From Neoarius graeffei (taxonomy: Eukaryota > Chordata > Actinopteri > Siluriformes > Ariidae), in NCBI RefSeq assembly GCF_027579695.1, contig NC_083577.1, forward strand, positions 29,669,698 to 29,733,697: a DNA stretch of 64,000 nucleotides, in the 5' to 3' direction. Numbering within the stretch: the first letter of the stretch is position 1; every line of letters begins with the position of its first letter. Positions 9,661 to 20,294 of the stretch are shown here, in pieces. The notes below the pieces were generated by a model. That model made no database searches, was not told where the DNA came from, and saw nothing but the letters and a program-made list of their open reading frames with translations. A program made the translations under genes and the position numbers.

Positions 9661-11720
9661 ATGGATGTAGCGGAGGACACGAACTAGACCGCTTTAAATG
9701 CACAGGGGCACTTACTAGGAAAACATCAGCAAATGATTGCCGATCTCAACACCCGGATGGCTCAGCTTGCAACGGTGATGTTGCAGGCCCTCCTAGCATG
9801 CATTGTTTTTTTTTTTTTAACAACTTTATTGGGCTACTTACAAAAAATTACATCAATAAGAAATTAACATTTACAAAAATATAAGCAATAATAAAGAAAA
9901 AAACAAAAACTAAAATTAAGGTTAGCCCAAAAGGGTGAGCACGAACGGGAACAAGTCCCATGCTGGGTGCAACCCTTAGCCTTACAAAAGCAGTAAAATT
10001 ATATAAAAATTCTATTAAATATGTCTGAAACTAGTTACAACCTGTGGCAGGAACAAGTTGGCGCAAGCGTCTATGTACATGGCCAGTCCGGGTCAAAGAA
10101 AGTATCCAGGTGCTTAAACATTAATTTCTTGACACTTAAAGTGAAAGAGGCAGAGCTAGAAAAGGCAATGGAAATATCCACTGCGCTGCAGACACGATTC
10201 CATAGTTTAACAATACGGTTAAAAAAAGATGCCTGGTAGGTACTTGTCTTACATAGCGGCGGCTTTAGATTGAAGGAATTACTGGCTCGTGTCCTCCCGT
10301 GCGATACAAAGGTGACAAAGTTGCTTACGTCTAGATCAATCTCTTTGTACAAGCATTTAAAGAAAAATACAAGATCTTTAAGTTCACGGTCTAGTGCTAG
10401 TGGCAAGATGTTTAAAGCCACCAGCCTGTCCTTGTATGACATCTCGCCTATCTTAACTTGGAGAATCCACCTAGTGGCGCGCCGCTGGACGCGCTCCACT
10501 TGTCCTTTCAAGGTAACTTTATCTGGTGACCATACTTGAGTTGCATAGCTCAGTTGAGATTTAACAAGGGATGAGTAGAGTGTGCGCCTGATCGCCCTAT
10601 CTGTCAGCAGCGGGCAGGTCCATATCAGTAGGCCCAGCAGCTTATTTGCCTATGCACAGATGGAATGAATATGAGAATTCCATGTTAGATCACTAGAGAT
10701 GGTGACTCTGAGATCCTTTTCTTTGCACACCTGTTCTAGCTGAGAGATACCCAGACGGTATTCATGTACCAGGTGGGATTTCTTGCGCATAATACTAAGT
10801 GATTTGCATTTGGATGCATTAAAGCTGATGTTATTGCGTTTAGACCAATCCTGCATGTTCGTTAGAGTCGACTGTAAAGATAGACAGTCATCGGTGGATT
10901 TCACTAGCTTGTAAACTTTAGTGTCATCCGCATAGAGAGCCACCTTAACTCCGTCAAGGGCCTCCTCGGGGAGGTTGTTGATAAAAATCGCCTACCAATC
11001 CAGTGTTGAAACTCCCTCCTCCAGAGAAGTTCGCTGGAGATGTCAGCGCCTGTAAAGGTTTTTTGTTACAGTGTTCTTTATATTTCACCACTATGCCTAG
11101 CCTGTCTGACGAACATAAGATCACTAAATTCCTATTTTTTCTCACTGGCAAAGCACTCCGCTGGACAACTGCAATCTGGCACAAGGGTGGCAAACCCACC
11201 AAGTCATATGAACAGTTCGTCTCACAATTCAAGAGGGTTTTCGACCATGAACCTGAGGGGATAGAAGTTGGAGAGAGCCTGTTTGCCAGTTCCCAGGGTA
11301 ACTGCAGCATAGCCGAATACGCCCTGGATTTCAGGACACTAGCTGCCACCAGTGGATGGAACGACCCCGCCTTGAAGGCAGTCTTTCACCAGGGTCTCTG
11401 TCCTGAGATCCTCAGTGAACTGGCCTGTAGAGATGAGAACCTTTTTCTCGACTCCCTCATCGAACTAGCCATCCATTTCGACCAGTTGCTTAAGCATCGT
11501 CCCTCCATTCAGGATGATGCCAGGACTGCCCTGCCGACAGAGGATGATGCTCCCATGGAAGTGTCCCGAACTAGACGATGCAAAGAGAGATTGTATATTT
11601 ATTGTGGGAGCTCTGAACATCACATTAGGAACTGCCCAATTCGACCCAGCCGAACCACCCAGGTCCTCCACAAGTCCGGTGAGAAAGCACACCTCCAAGT
11701 CTTTTCAGTTACCAGTGATA
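9661..11720 (+). pseudogene. gag of element D, interrupted by a LINE
   Basis: Starts at an atggatgtagcgga context shared with E (37409). The first ~140 bp is followed by the LINE at about 9803-10992. Gag resumes with LPPPEKFAGDVSACKGFLLQ, TGKALRWTTAIW and the retrotransposon-gag motif YEQFVSQFKRVF. A zinc-knuckle-like end (YCGSSEHHIRNC) has lost its first cysteine. The product would form the capsid. An in-frame stop lies near 9690. Confidence 0.82.
9803..10992 (-). mobile_element. 5'-truncated I/Jockey-type LINE fragment inside gypsy D
   Basis: Minus-strand RT C-terminus with the catalytic LYADDTKVYKLV (about 10940-10900), SFNASKCKSLSI and the post-RT region RRATRWILQVKIGEM, ending in a poly(A) tail that appears as t12 near 9808-9821. 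The 5' end is truncated just upstream of the AIFINNLPEE segment near 10992. Several stops are present. Gag of D reads on either side, so this LINE landed after D. Boundaries are good to about 10 bp; I could not define a target duplication. Confidence 0.85.
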
Positions 11721-12256
11721 CTGAAAGTTGCATCCACTACTTGCACCCTATCTGCTTTCATAGATTCAGGAGCAGAAGGGAATTTTATCAAACAAGCCAT
11801 TGTGCGTGAGCTCAACCTTCCCGTCACCATGCTGTACAGCCCACTCAGCATCCGGACCATCAATGGCAGGTGATGGGTTGATCACTTCACGCACCCAACC
11901 TGTGCTGGTCCAGGTGGGAGCAATACATAAGGAGCTCCTATCCCTCTATGTCACTTCTACTGTCAATCATGACATCATTCTCAGGTACCCCGGTTGCAAC
12001 TCCATGACCCTCTTATCTCCTGGCAACAAAAAGAAATTCTCCAATGGTCACCCACTTGCTTCCAGAGTTGCCTCTCTCATCCTCAAGTCCAGGTTGCTTC
12101 CACCTCTGTTGAGAGTCCTCAACCCGACTCTATCAACAACGTGCCTGACTGCTATAGGGACCTCGCTGAGGTTTTCAGCAAGGGGAAGGCCTGTGGGCTA
12201 TCTCTGCACAGACCTTACGACTGCGCCATAGACTTGCTACCCAGTACATCTCTTCT
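11721..12256 (+). pseudogene. Aspartic protease region of element D
   Basis: The retropepsin motif SAFIDSGAEGNFI is followed by LPVTMLYSPLSIRTINGR; E has the same module (36250-36480). A frameshift follows at about 11870. Downstream residues such as HDIILRYPG still match the protease C-terminal part in E (HDIILNYPW). Confidence 0.8.
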
Positions 12257-12860
12257 TTGCAGTCGCATCTATCCCCATCTCAGAAGGAACATGCTGCCAT
12301 GGAGGATTACATAGAGGAGGCTCTCAAACAGGGGTATATCCACCCATCCAAATCTCCCGCATCAGCTGGTTTCTTTTTTGTCGAGAAACGTGGGGGTGGG
12401 CTAAGGCCTTGCATAGATTATAGAGGCCTCAATCAGGTCACTGTCAAGTATCTGTATCCTCTGCCCTTAGTTCCAGCAGCCCTAGAACAACTACGAACCG
12501 CCAAGATTTTCATCAAACTTGACTTACGCAGTGCTTACAACTTGATCCGGATCAAGAAGGGTGATGAGTGGGAAATGGCATTTAACACTACTGCTGGACA
12601 CTTCGAGTACCAGGTCATGCCTTATAGCCTTTCTTCAACTCCCAGCATGTTCCAGTGTTTCATTAATGACATGCTCCGGGACATGCTGGGCAAATATGTC
12701 ATTGCATACATAGACAACATCTTCATCTACTCACCAGATTTTTTGCACCACCAGGAACACGTCAGAGCAGTTCTCAGAAGACTTTTGGAGAACAACCGCT
12801 CCTTGAAGGCTGAGAAGTGAGTTCCATCAAAGCAGGATCTCCTTCCTGGGCTAGGTCATC
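12257..12860 (+). pseudogene. Reverse transcriptase of element D
   Basis: Gypsy RT motifs: [53 protein letters not shown] and [13 protein letters not shown]. The active-site loop reads YIDNIFIYS instead of YxDD, so the second catalytic aspartate is lost. A stop at 12818 ends the frame. Confidence 0.88.
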
Positions 12861-13545
12861 AGCGCCAGCAGAGTCAGCATGGACTTGTCCAAGGTCTCAG
12901 CCATAACATCCTGGCCCACACCTCACTCCATCAAAGACCTCCAATGTTTCCTAGGCTTTGCAAATTTTTATCACCGCTTCATCCAAAGCTTCAGTAATCT
13001 GGCAAGCCCGCTAACCTCACTGCTAAAGAAAGGTCCAAGGAGCCTTCATTGGAACCCAGAAGCTGAGGAGGCCTTCAACCATCTCAAGCAAGTGTTCACG
13101 ACAGCCCCAATACTCCAGCATCCGGATCCTGCTAAACCATTCACCGTAGAGGTAGATGCTTCCGACACCAGAGTAGGGGCTATCCTGTTCCAATGTTTCA
13201 GGGAGAAATAAAAGCTACACCCTGTAAGAAGTTAACCCCAGCAGAAAGAAATTATGATGGAGGGAACAGAGAGCTACTTGTGATCAAATTGGCTCTGGAG
13301 GAGTGGCGGCACTGGCTTGAGGGATTAACACACTCTTTCACCATTCTCACTGATCATAAGAATCTTGACTACCTCAGGAAAGCCAAGATACTGAACCCTT
13401 GTAAGGCCAGGTGAGCTCTATTCTTCACATGATTTGATTTCACCATCTTGTTCCGTCCAGAGTCCAAGAATGTTAAGGCAGATGCCCTATCCAGGGCATT
13501 CGGGCCATCCCACCATGAAACTGGTTCTCACCCCATAGTACCACT
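12861..13545 (+). pseudogene. RT connection and RNase H of element D
   Basis: Contains [16 protein letters not shown], the RNase H start [18 protein letters not shown], then after a frameshift near 13200 the segments [19 protein letters not shown] and [17 protein letters not shown]. Remnants of the tail (ADALSRAFG-like) extend to about 13510. Confidence 0.85.
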
Positions 13546-14222
13546 GCAATGTTTTGTGTAGTCAATCACCTGGGAACTGGACAAAGAAATCAACGCATCT
13601 CAACCCCAAACCCTGCCTGTCAACCTCCCACCTGGTCTTCTCTATGTGCCAAAACGTCTCTGCAGTAAACTTATCACCTGAACACGTGTCTCCCACCACA
13701 GGACATACAAACAGCCAATGAACCCACCAGATGCTAAGGAACAGGTACTGGTGGGAGAACATGTTGTCTGAAGTCAACCAGTTCGTTGCCTCCTGCTCCG
13801 ACTGCAGTCAAGCAAAGGTCCCGAGAGCCCCCCCCCCCCAGGCAAACTATGCCCATGATTCCCCAAAGACCATGGTCTCACCTGACTTCATCACGGACCT
13901 ACCTCCATCTCAAGAAAATCCTACTATAATGGTAACCATAGACAGATTTTTCGAAAGCACTGAAACTCATCCCGCTGCCTGGCATCCCCTCAGCCTTCCA
14001 AATTGCGGAACTCTTGTTCCAGAAGGTCTTCTGGTACTATGGTATACCAGAAGATATAGTGAGTGACTGAGGACCTCAATTCATTTCCAAGTTTTGGACA
14101 AGCTTCATGGAGAGGTTGGGGTATCTGTGAGCCTCACCTCCAGTTATCACCCACAATTCAATGGTCAAGTAGAGAGAGTGAACCAGGAAATTGGCTGCTT
14201 TCTCAGAAAATATTGCAGGCCT
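13546..14222 (+). pseudogene. Integrase of element D, truncated
   Basis: Zinc-domain remnant RNRYWWENM with SCSDCSQAK, then the core ([31 protein letters not shown]). It lies downstream of RNase H, so the family has standard gypsy order. Homology stops near 14222 at a junction with unrelated sequence. Poly-C at 13830 and a stop at 14066 break the frame. Confidence 0.82.
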
Positions 14223-14919
14223 AGAAATTCATATATTTTTTCACCAGCCAGCTGGACTAGTTACCTTCCAAAGTAACTAGCCAAACAGAAAATCAACTAG
14301 CCAAAATTTGTTCATGTATGAATTTTACTTCTGTCAAAAATAACACAAAAGAGAGTAGTTACCATTGTTCATGACTAATGTGCATTTATTTCAAGACCCG
14401 AGTATTTTGATACTGTTGTTAAATACATAAATGAGAACAACACAGAGCGCCATAATATATCAACAAATAATAATATATTGAAAAACTTGGCAACTTGGTG
14501 TATGAGTATTGAAAACAAATATACTTACTATCATGACTATAGCACCCAAAATATGTCTAACATGCTTTCTGTACTTAACCATTTATGAGAGAGAAAGCAT
14601 TAGGAGCTTCATATTGACTAAGAATCAACTTGAAAAAAATTAATTATTACATAAAAATCATATCGCAGCCAAGGCCTACCCTGCTCCCACGTTTGCTTAT
14701 AAGTCCTTTGTCGTTTCTCCTTCTTGTACGCTTTATCGGCGGCCTTTTTCTCCTCTTCAGACCGAGGTCGCTTTGTCCCTGTCTCTGGCAGTTTCTGTAC
14801 ACCTTTCAGAAAATTCCACATCGCAACGTAGCTTTGGCAGATGTAAATGTAAACAACAACAAAAACACGTGTTTAAATGGCCGATAACGTGATTACCGCG
14901 ATATTCAACGAGATATTCA
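14223..14919 (-). pseudogene. hAT-derived fragment (ZNF862-like N-terminus), degraded
   Basis: A minus-strand stretch at 14618-14821 encodes a basic leader (KRPRSEEEKKAADKAYKKEK) followed by RTYKQTWEQGRPWLRYD. This resembles the zinc-finger leader of ZNF862/TTF-type hAT proteins, and compares with FQAKWYNRYPWLHY in the hAT at 17.9 kb. The rest is AT-rich with no other recognisable coding. Assignment is tentative. Confidence 0.4.
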
Positions 14920-15090
14920 ACAGTTCATGTTGCTATATAGAGCTGAAGACATCTCATTCTTAGAAGTGAGTGTCATTTAGTTAGTATTTATACTGTGAGA
15001 AAGTAAAACTTCTTTCCATCACCAGAAACGTCACATTTCAGTGGTGTAAAAATGTAAATCATATCCACTGATGTTTTTGTTGTTTTACAG

Positions 15091-15113
15091 AACTACAAGG
15101 CCACAGTGAAAAG
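15091..15113 (+). CDS. TRIM unit 1, 23-bp mini-exon
   Basis: Acceptor ttttacag before aactacaagg and donor gtgagtg after aaaag, identical in length to the mini-exons in units 2 (31558-31580) and 4 (62999-63021). A 23-bp exon between coiled coil and linker is standard for TRIM genes. Confidence 0.85.
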
Positions 15114-15199
15114 GTGAGTGATGTGCTTCCTGTCTCTCTCATTCTCTGTGTTTCTGAATCCAAACCCACAGCAACACTGACTCCTGAATGTTTTTGCAG

Positions 15200-15318
15200 A
15201 GCCCAGAGCACACTGCAGCATCCAGAGGAGCTTTCAGGAGCACTGATCCATGTGGCAAAACATCTGGCCAACCTGCAGTTCAGAGTCTGGGAGAAGGTGC
15301 AGTACACTGTCCAATACA
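15200..15318 (+). CDS. TRIM unit 1, 119-bp linker exon
   Basis: Encodes [20 protein letters not shown] between tttttgcag and gtaagag splice sites. Nearly identical to the linker exons of units 2 and 4. Confidence 0.85.
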
Positions 15319-15680
15319 GTAAGAGTCTTAACTCTGTGTGTGTGTGTGTTGAACATCAATGTTTTTTATACCCCGCCCAAATGAAGTTTGGCAGGGGATA
15401 TAGAAACGGGTGCTATCCGGCTGTCTGGCTGGTCACGTTTTGGTTTCTGGGCCATATCTTTAAAACTACTTCATGAAACTTTGTATACATATCAAGCAAC
15501 ATGTGAACTGGTGCCTTTTGCTATTTTGGATTTTTGAAAAAAAAAAAGTATATTTCAAATTTGTTCATAAAAAATAGATTTTGACTTAGTTTCTAAGAGC
15601 AATGTTAATTTCCGGAGCATATACCCAAAACTATTCATGATATGGATTTGAAACTTGGTATACATGTTAACAAGGTGATG
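15319..15680 (+). repeat. Intron 5 of TRIM unit 1 with imperfect ~130-bp tandem repeat
   Basis: A (GT)6 follows the donor. Then come degenerate repeats with the themes ggccatatctttaaaactac and gaaacttggtatacatgtta. The same arrangement recurs after the Tc1 element (21259-21475) and in unit 2 (31850-32390). No coding sequence is seen. Confidence 0.6.
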
Positions 15681-15682
15681 TA
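15681..15682. repeat. TA target duplication (left) of Tc1 element
   Basis: The ta here pairs with ta at 21257-21258. The unit 2 intron has the uninterrupted gatgtagatgtacc at 32160-32175, giving the empty site. Confidence 0.8.
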
Positions 15683-16306
15683 CAGTGTCTTGCAAAAGTA
15701 TTCATCCCCCTTGGTGTTTGTCCTGTTTTGTCACATTACAAGCTGGAATTAAAATGGGTTTTTGGAGGGTTAGCATCATTTGATTTACACAACACGCCTA
15801 CCACTTTAAAGGTGAAAATTGTTTTATTGTGACCCAAACAATAAGATGAAAAAAACAGAAATCTGGAGTGTACATGTATTCACCTCCCAAATCATTATTT
15901 TATAGAGCCACCTTTTGCTGCAATTACAGCTGCAAGTCTCTTGGGGTATGTCTCTACGAGCTTAGCACATCTAGCCACTGGGATTTTTGCCTATTCCTCA
16001 AGGCAAAACTGCTCCAACTCCTTCAAGTTAGATGGGTTGCGTTGGTGTACAGCAATCTTCAAGTTATGCCACAGACTCTCAATTAGATTGAGGTCTGGGC
16101 TTTGATGAGGCCATTCCAAGACATTTAAATGTTTCCCTTTAAACCACTCCCGTGTAGCTTTAGCAGTATGTTTTGGGTCATTGTCCTGCTGGAACAGGAC
16201 AATGTCCCAGTCTCAAACCTCTGGCTGACTCAAGCAGGTTTTACTCCAGAATTGCCCTGTATTTAGTGCCATCCATCTTTCCTTCCGTCCTGAACAACTT
16301 TCTTGT

Positions 16307-16314
16307 CCCTGCAG
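16307..16314. repeat. 8-bp target duplication (ccctgcag), left of hAT
   Basis: Identical to 20287-20294. An 8-bp duplication is the hAT signature. Confidence 0.93.
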
Positions 16315-19300
16315 CAAGGGCGTAGGTTTGCATATGGACCATAGGGACATGTCACAACCAATATTTTAGGATGGCAAAATAGTCCCTACCAATATTTAGC
16401 ATTTTATTTTTATATAACAAAATATGAATTTATTCACATATTTTTTGCGAACTCAATAGTAGGTTATAATCTTAGTCACTAGTTTTTTCGACGTGCCAGA
16501 GTGACAGGGTTATCCATGCTGCAATTTCATTGGCTGAAACAGAGAGTCTGCAGGCTCACGTTCTCCTCACATGGACGTAAACAAAGTGCTTCTAGTGGTG
16601 GTAACGATGAAGAGACCACAGGCCCGTGTGTTGTGCTGATAACGCAAGTTGTCTGTGATAGCCTGCTACTGTATGTCTTCAGAAAAGTGTACAACTTAAC
16701 ATTACTGTTACCTTGGTATTCAAACTCGTTTTGTCCGATTATCTGCTTTGTAGATAACCTAGACAATGCCACCAAAAAAGAAAAAAAGATATATACGGAG
16801 CTATTTCAACACACAGAGAGTAAGTGGTGCCCAGAACAGGTTGACGTTATTTAGCTATAGCCTACAGTGCGACGCAAACCTATCATTGCAAATGTTATAG
16901 GCTAGGCTACCACCAGTCTTTCTACTGTGGAAAATTGTGAGACTCCTAACGTAGCCTACATATTAATGACAAGGGGTAATAATATTAACCATGCAATTCA
17001 TGCCAAAATGCTAACCATCTCCCGTTTTGCTGTAGAAATTGGTAGGCTAAAGCTAGTGTAGCCTGTTACTAAGGCTACTATTAAAGCTGACACTATGAAA
17101 GCTAATTAATGAATCATTTGTGTACAGGAAAGACAGCATAAGGCTGATGCAAACCTAGAACAGGTTAATGAGGAATCAGTGCTTGAGGTGAGGATGTCAT
17201 CATGTCATATTAATATAGTCATGTCAAGTCATGCCATAATTTCGGTTGTTTTATTAGTAGCTTAGGCCAAATACATTTGCATGATAAAAGGTGTATTCCT
17301 ACTAATGTTAGGTTTCTGGTTAATTTTCATTAACACATTATTTGATCACATAGGAAACTCAGAAATCCAGTATAAAGGATCAAGAGCAGGTTGAGAGAGA
17401 AGAAGCTGGAGGGCTTCAGGTGAGGTCTGAATATTAAGGCATTTAGAAGCATCAAAGGATTAGCAATGAAACAGAAGGATCTTTGGAAAATTAGGACTAT
17501 GTGTTTTGGTTGTGATTGTATTTTGAATAGGCTAGCAGAAAATGTCAGCTTATTTCCTTAATATTTCAAATTGATGTGAAATAAATGTAGGTGTAATACA
17601 TAGAACTATGTATCCCAAGATAGGTCTGCAATTTATTCAGTATATATATTTTTTAACATATAGGATGTTCAGACATCCTGTGAAGATACTATAGGACAGG
17701 TAGAGTCAGAAGTGGCTGAAACTGCAGGGCTCCAGGTGAGATTTTGATTCTGTGATGGGAGATGCTATGAATTACAAGCAAATTATTTTAGTCAATCTAC
17801 TTCGTTGTTAGTGTTACTCTTTATAAAATCTTGCTACTGTGAATACAGACCAGGTTAAGTTTTATTTGCTCTCTAGGAGACAGTCAGTGTGAGTGACAGT
17901 GACTCTCAAGCAAGTCAGTGTAGCAGTGTCCTGGACATGGGGAGTAAACCATATCAGCCTGATCCAAAATTCATTGCAGTACAGCAACTGCCAAACAAGA
18001 AGCTATGGTTTCAGGCAAAGTGGTATAATCGCTATCCATGGCTGCATTATAGTCCCACACTACAAAAAGTTCTTTGTTTTGAGTGTGTCAAGGCATTCAC
18101 AATCAAAAAGACCACTCTGGAAAAAAAGAATGACCCTGCATTTTGCTTAAATGGTTTTGGTAACTGGAAAAATGCCACTGACAGCTTTAATCACCATCAA
18201 GCAAGTAAAGCACACCATCATGCTGTCACTGTCAATGCACTGGAACAGACTCCAGTTCATACCCAGTTATCAAGTGCAGTGACCAAAACACAGGAGGAGG
18301 CAAGGCACTGTCTTACAGAAATCATAGGATGTGTGAGGTATCTTGCAAGGCAGGGACTTGCTTTTTGAGGACATGATGTGAATCAAGGGAATTTGTACCA
18401 TCTTCTCAAATTTAAGGCAAAAGATGACCTGATTCTGACCTCTTGGCTTAATCGTTGCCGTGATTGCCAGTCCACAGTGCCAAAATGAATACTTAACTTT
18501 GTTTGGCAACACAATTGTGAGAGAAATTGCCTCAACAATCAGGTCCCTCCCAGTAGTTCAGTTTTGGATTATAATGGATGGCACTCAGGATATACAGGGC
18601 AAAGAGCAGGTTTCAATATGCTTAAGGTATGTGGAGAAAGACCTAATCCCACAGGAAGTATTTGTTGGATTATATGAGATACCAGGGACAACTGGTGAGC
18701 AAATGGCCATGGTAGCGCTTGATGTGCTGCTGAGACTATACCGTCCTATCTCAGGCTTGCGAGGTCAAACTTATGATGGAGCAGCCAATATGGCAGGAAG
18801 GTTCTCTGGGGCACAGGCATTGCTTAAGAAGAAACAGCCACTTGCTTTGTATGTGCACTGTGGAGCACACTGTGTAAATCTTATTACACAGTGTGCATGC
18901 AGTGCCTCTCCCTTGCTACGTGATGCATTACAGTGGGTCCATGAACTTGGAACACTGAGCAACCAGTCAGGGAAGTTCAAAGGGATATTGGCTGATCAGA
19001 CATTGTCAGAAGGGCATACCAGAACTGTAAAACCTCTGTGTCCAACTAGGTGGACTGTACGTGGTCAAGCTGTTCAAATAGTACTTAGTCAGTATGAGGC
19101 TGTCTTGACCAGTCTGGAGAAAATGGCTGCAGTTAGTTCTGACACCGGCACTAGGGCCAATGGTCTCCTAGAACACTTTCAGAAGGGCAAGACAGTTCTT
19201 GGACTGCTTCTAGCCACAGAGGTGCTCGGAGAGCTAGAGTGTTTAAGCAGGTCTCTGCAAAACCGCTCCCAAACAATTGGAGGTATGCAGACTGCTGTTG

Positions 19301-20286
19301 GCTATGTAAGCTCAACTCTTCAAGACAAAAGGAGTGAGGATAAGTTTACAGAGCTGTTTGAGAAGGCAGTGTTAATGGTTGATACTCTGGGAATTGAACC
19401 AATTGAAATCCCTCACCAAAGAAAACCCCCCAAAAGATTTACTGGTGGGGCTAGTCACCATAAGTCAGAGACACCAGAGGAATACTACAGAATTGAATTT
19501 TTCAAAGGTGTTAGACAGTTTGGACATTCAATTTAAGGATTGATTTAACCAACCAGACATAGAGAAACTCAAGCAAGTTGAGAATGTGCTCCTCACAGGG
19601 AAAATGAGTGATGTGATTGGAGAGTATCCAGAGATGGATAGGGAGAATTTGACTCACTCAAAGCATACATTCATGTCAACTGGAGAAGCTGCAGATATCC
19701 TGAGAGGGATGCATAGTGAAGTAAGAGGCTTGTTTGATGAGGTTGAAAAGCTTGTTAAGCTTTTGTTGGTTGTCCCTGTGGCTTCAGCTGAAGCTGAATG
19801 AAGCTTTAGTGCACTGAAAAGGCTAAAAAAATGGTTAAGATCTACCATGACACAGCAGCGCCTTAACAATGTAAGTGTATGCCATGTGCATCAAACGGAA
19901 CTTGACCTGATAGATCTTGAAGATCTAGGCCAACAGTATGGGTCTGTGAATGACAGATGGAGGCATCTGTTTGGAATGTTTGAATGTAATTATGTATAGA
20001 ATAGATTATTCATTTCGGGTGCAATTTTGTTTTATCAGCTCAATATGTCACTATTTGTTTGTTCAACTGTACTCAAATTTTACGTACCATTTGCAGTGTT
20101 TGTCATTACAAATAGTAAATTAAGCGTTTACATTTTTCAGCATTATGTCGTCATATCATATGTATTATCCTCTACTTGTGCATGTAATAGTATGGGTGGT
20201 TAAGTAAGTAGTTCGGCAGAGGATTGGTGTTGGGGGGGGGGATTGGTATTGTCCCTACCAAAGCTGAGACCAAACCTACACCCTTG
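16315..20286 (+). mobile_element. hAT transposon, complete with TIRs and 8-bp TSD
   Basis: 3972 bp bounded by caagggcgtaggttt on the left and aaacctacacccttg on the right, inverted with one mismatch, and flanked by ccctgcag on both sides. It carries a spliced, recently decayed transposase gene (16766-19999) and inserted into the transposase of a Tc1 element. Sequence 16320-16765 is 5' non-coding and 20000-20286 is 3' non-coding. Confidence 0.95.
16766..19999 (+). pseudogene. hAT transposase, five exons, TTF-type zinc finger and hAT dimerisation domain
   Basis: Exons: 16766-16819 (MPPKKKKRYIRSYF, nuclear-localisation-like), 17128-17187, 17354-17419, 17664-17735 and a large exon from 17877. 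All introns are phase 0 with AG/GT borders. The large exon has a zinc-finger leader (LWFQAKWYNRYPWLHY, FECVKAF, then His residues), a DUF4371-like RNase H fold (MDGTQDIQGKEQVSICLRYV, TYDGAANMAGRFSGAQ, HCGAHCVNLI) and the C-terminal dimerisation block around FSALKRLKKWLRSTMTQQRL. Defects: TGA at 18366, a frameshift between about 18440 and 18480, a frameshift near 19540, and TGA at 19799. Both TGAs sit where CGA would fit. It would cut and paste the element. Confidence 0.9.
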
Positions 20287-20294
20287 CCCTGCAG
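20287..20294. repeat. 8-bp target duplication (ccctgcag), right of hAT
   Basis: Partner of 16307-16314. Confidence 0.93.

Larger units (their letters stand above)
9233..14222 (+). mobile_element. Ty3/gypsy retrotransposon D, conventional domain order, 3' truncated
   Basis: It begins with a 413-bp LTR (tgccagtaaacctgctga) and continues with gag, protease, RT, RNase H and integrase in the usual gypsy order, ending abruptly inside integrase near 14222. There is no 3' LTR. A minus-strand LINE fragment interrupts gag. Element E (33084-37825, minus) is the same family. Many stops and frameshifts make it a fossil. Confidence 0.87.

Noticed and set aside
15114-15476. Plus-strand open frame running through TRIM mini-exon intron and linker
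   Set aside because: It ignores clear splice sites; the same happens at 31539-31868 and 62980-63243.
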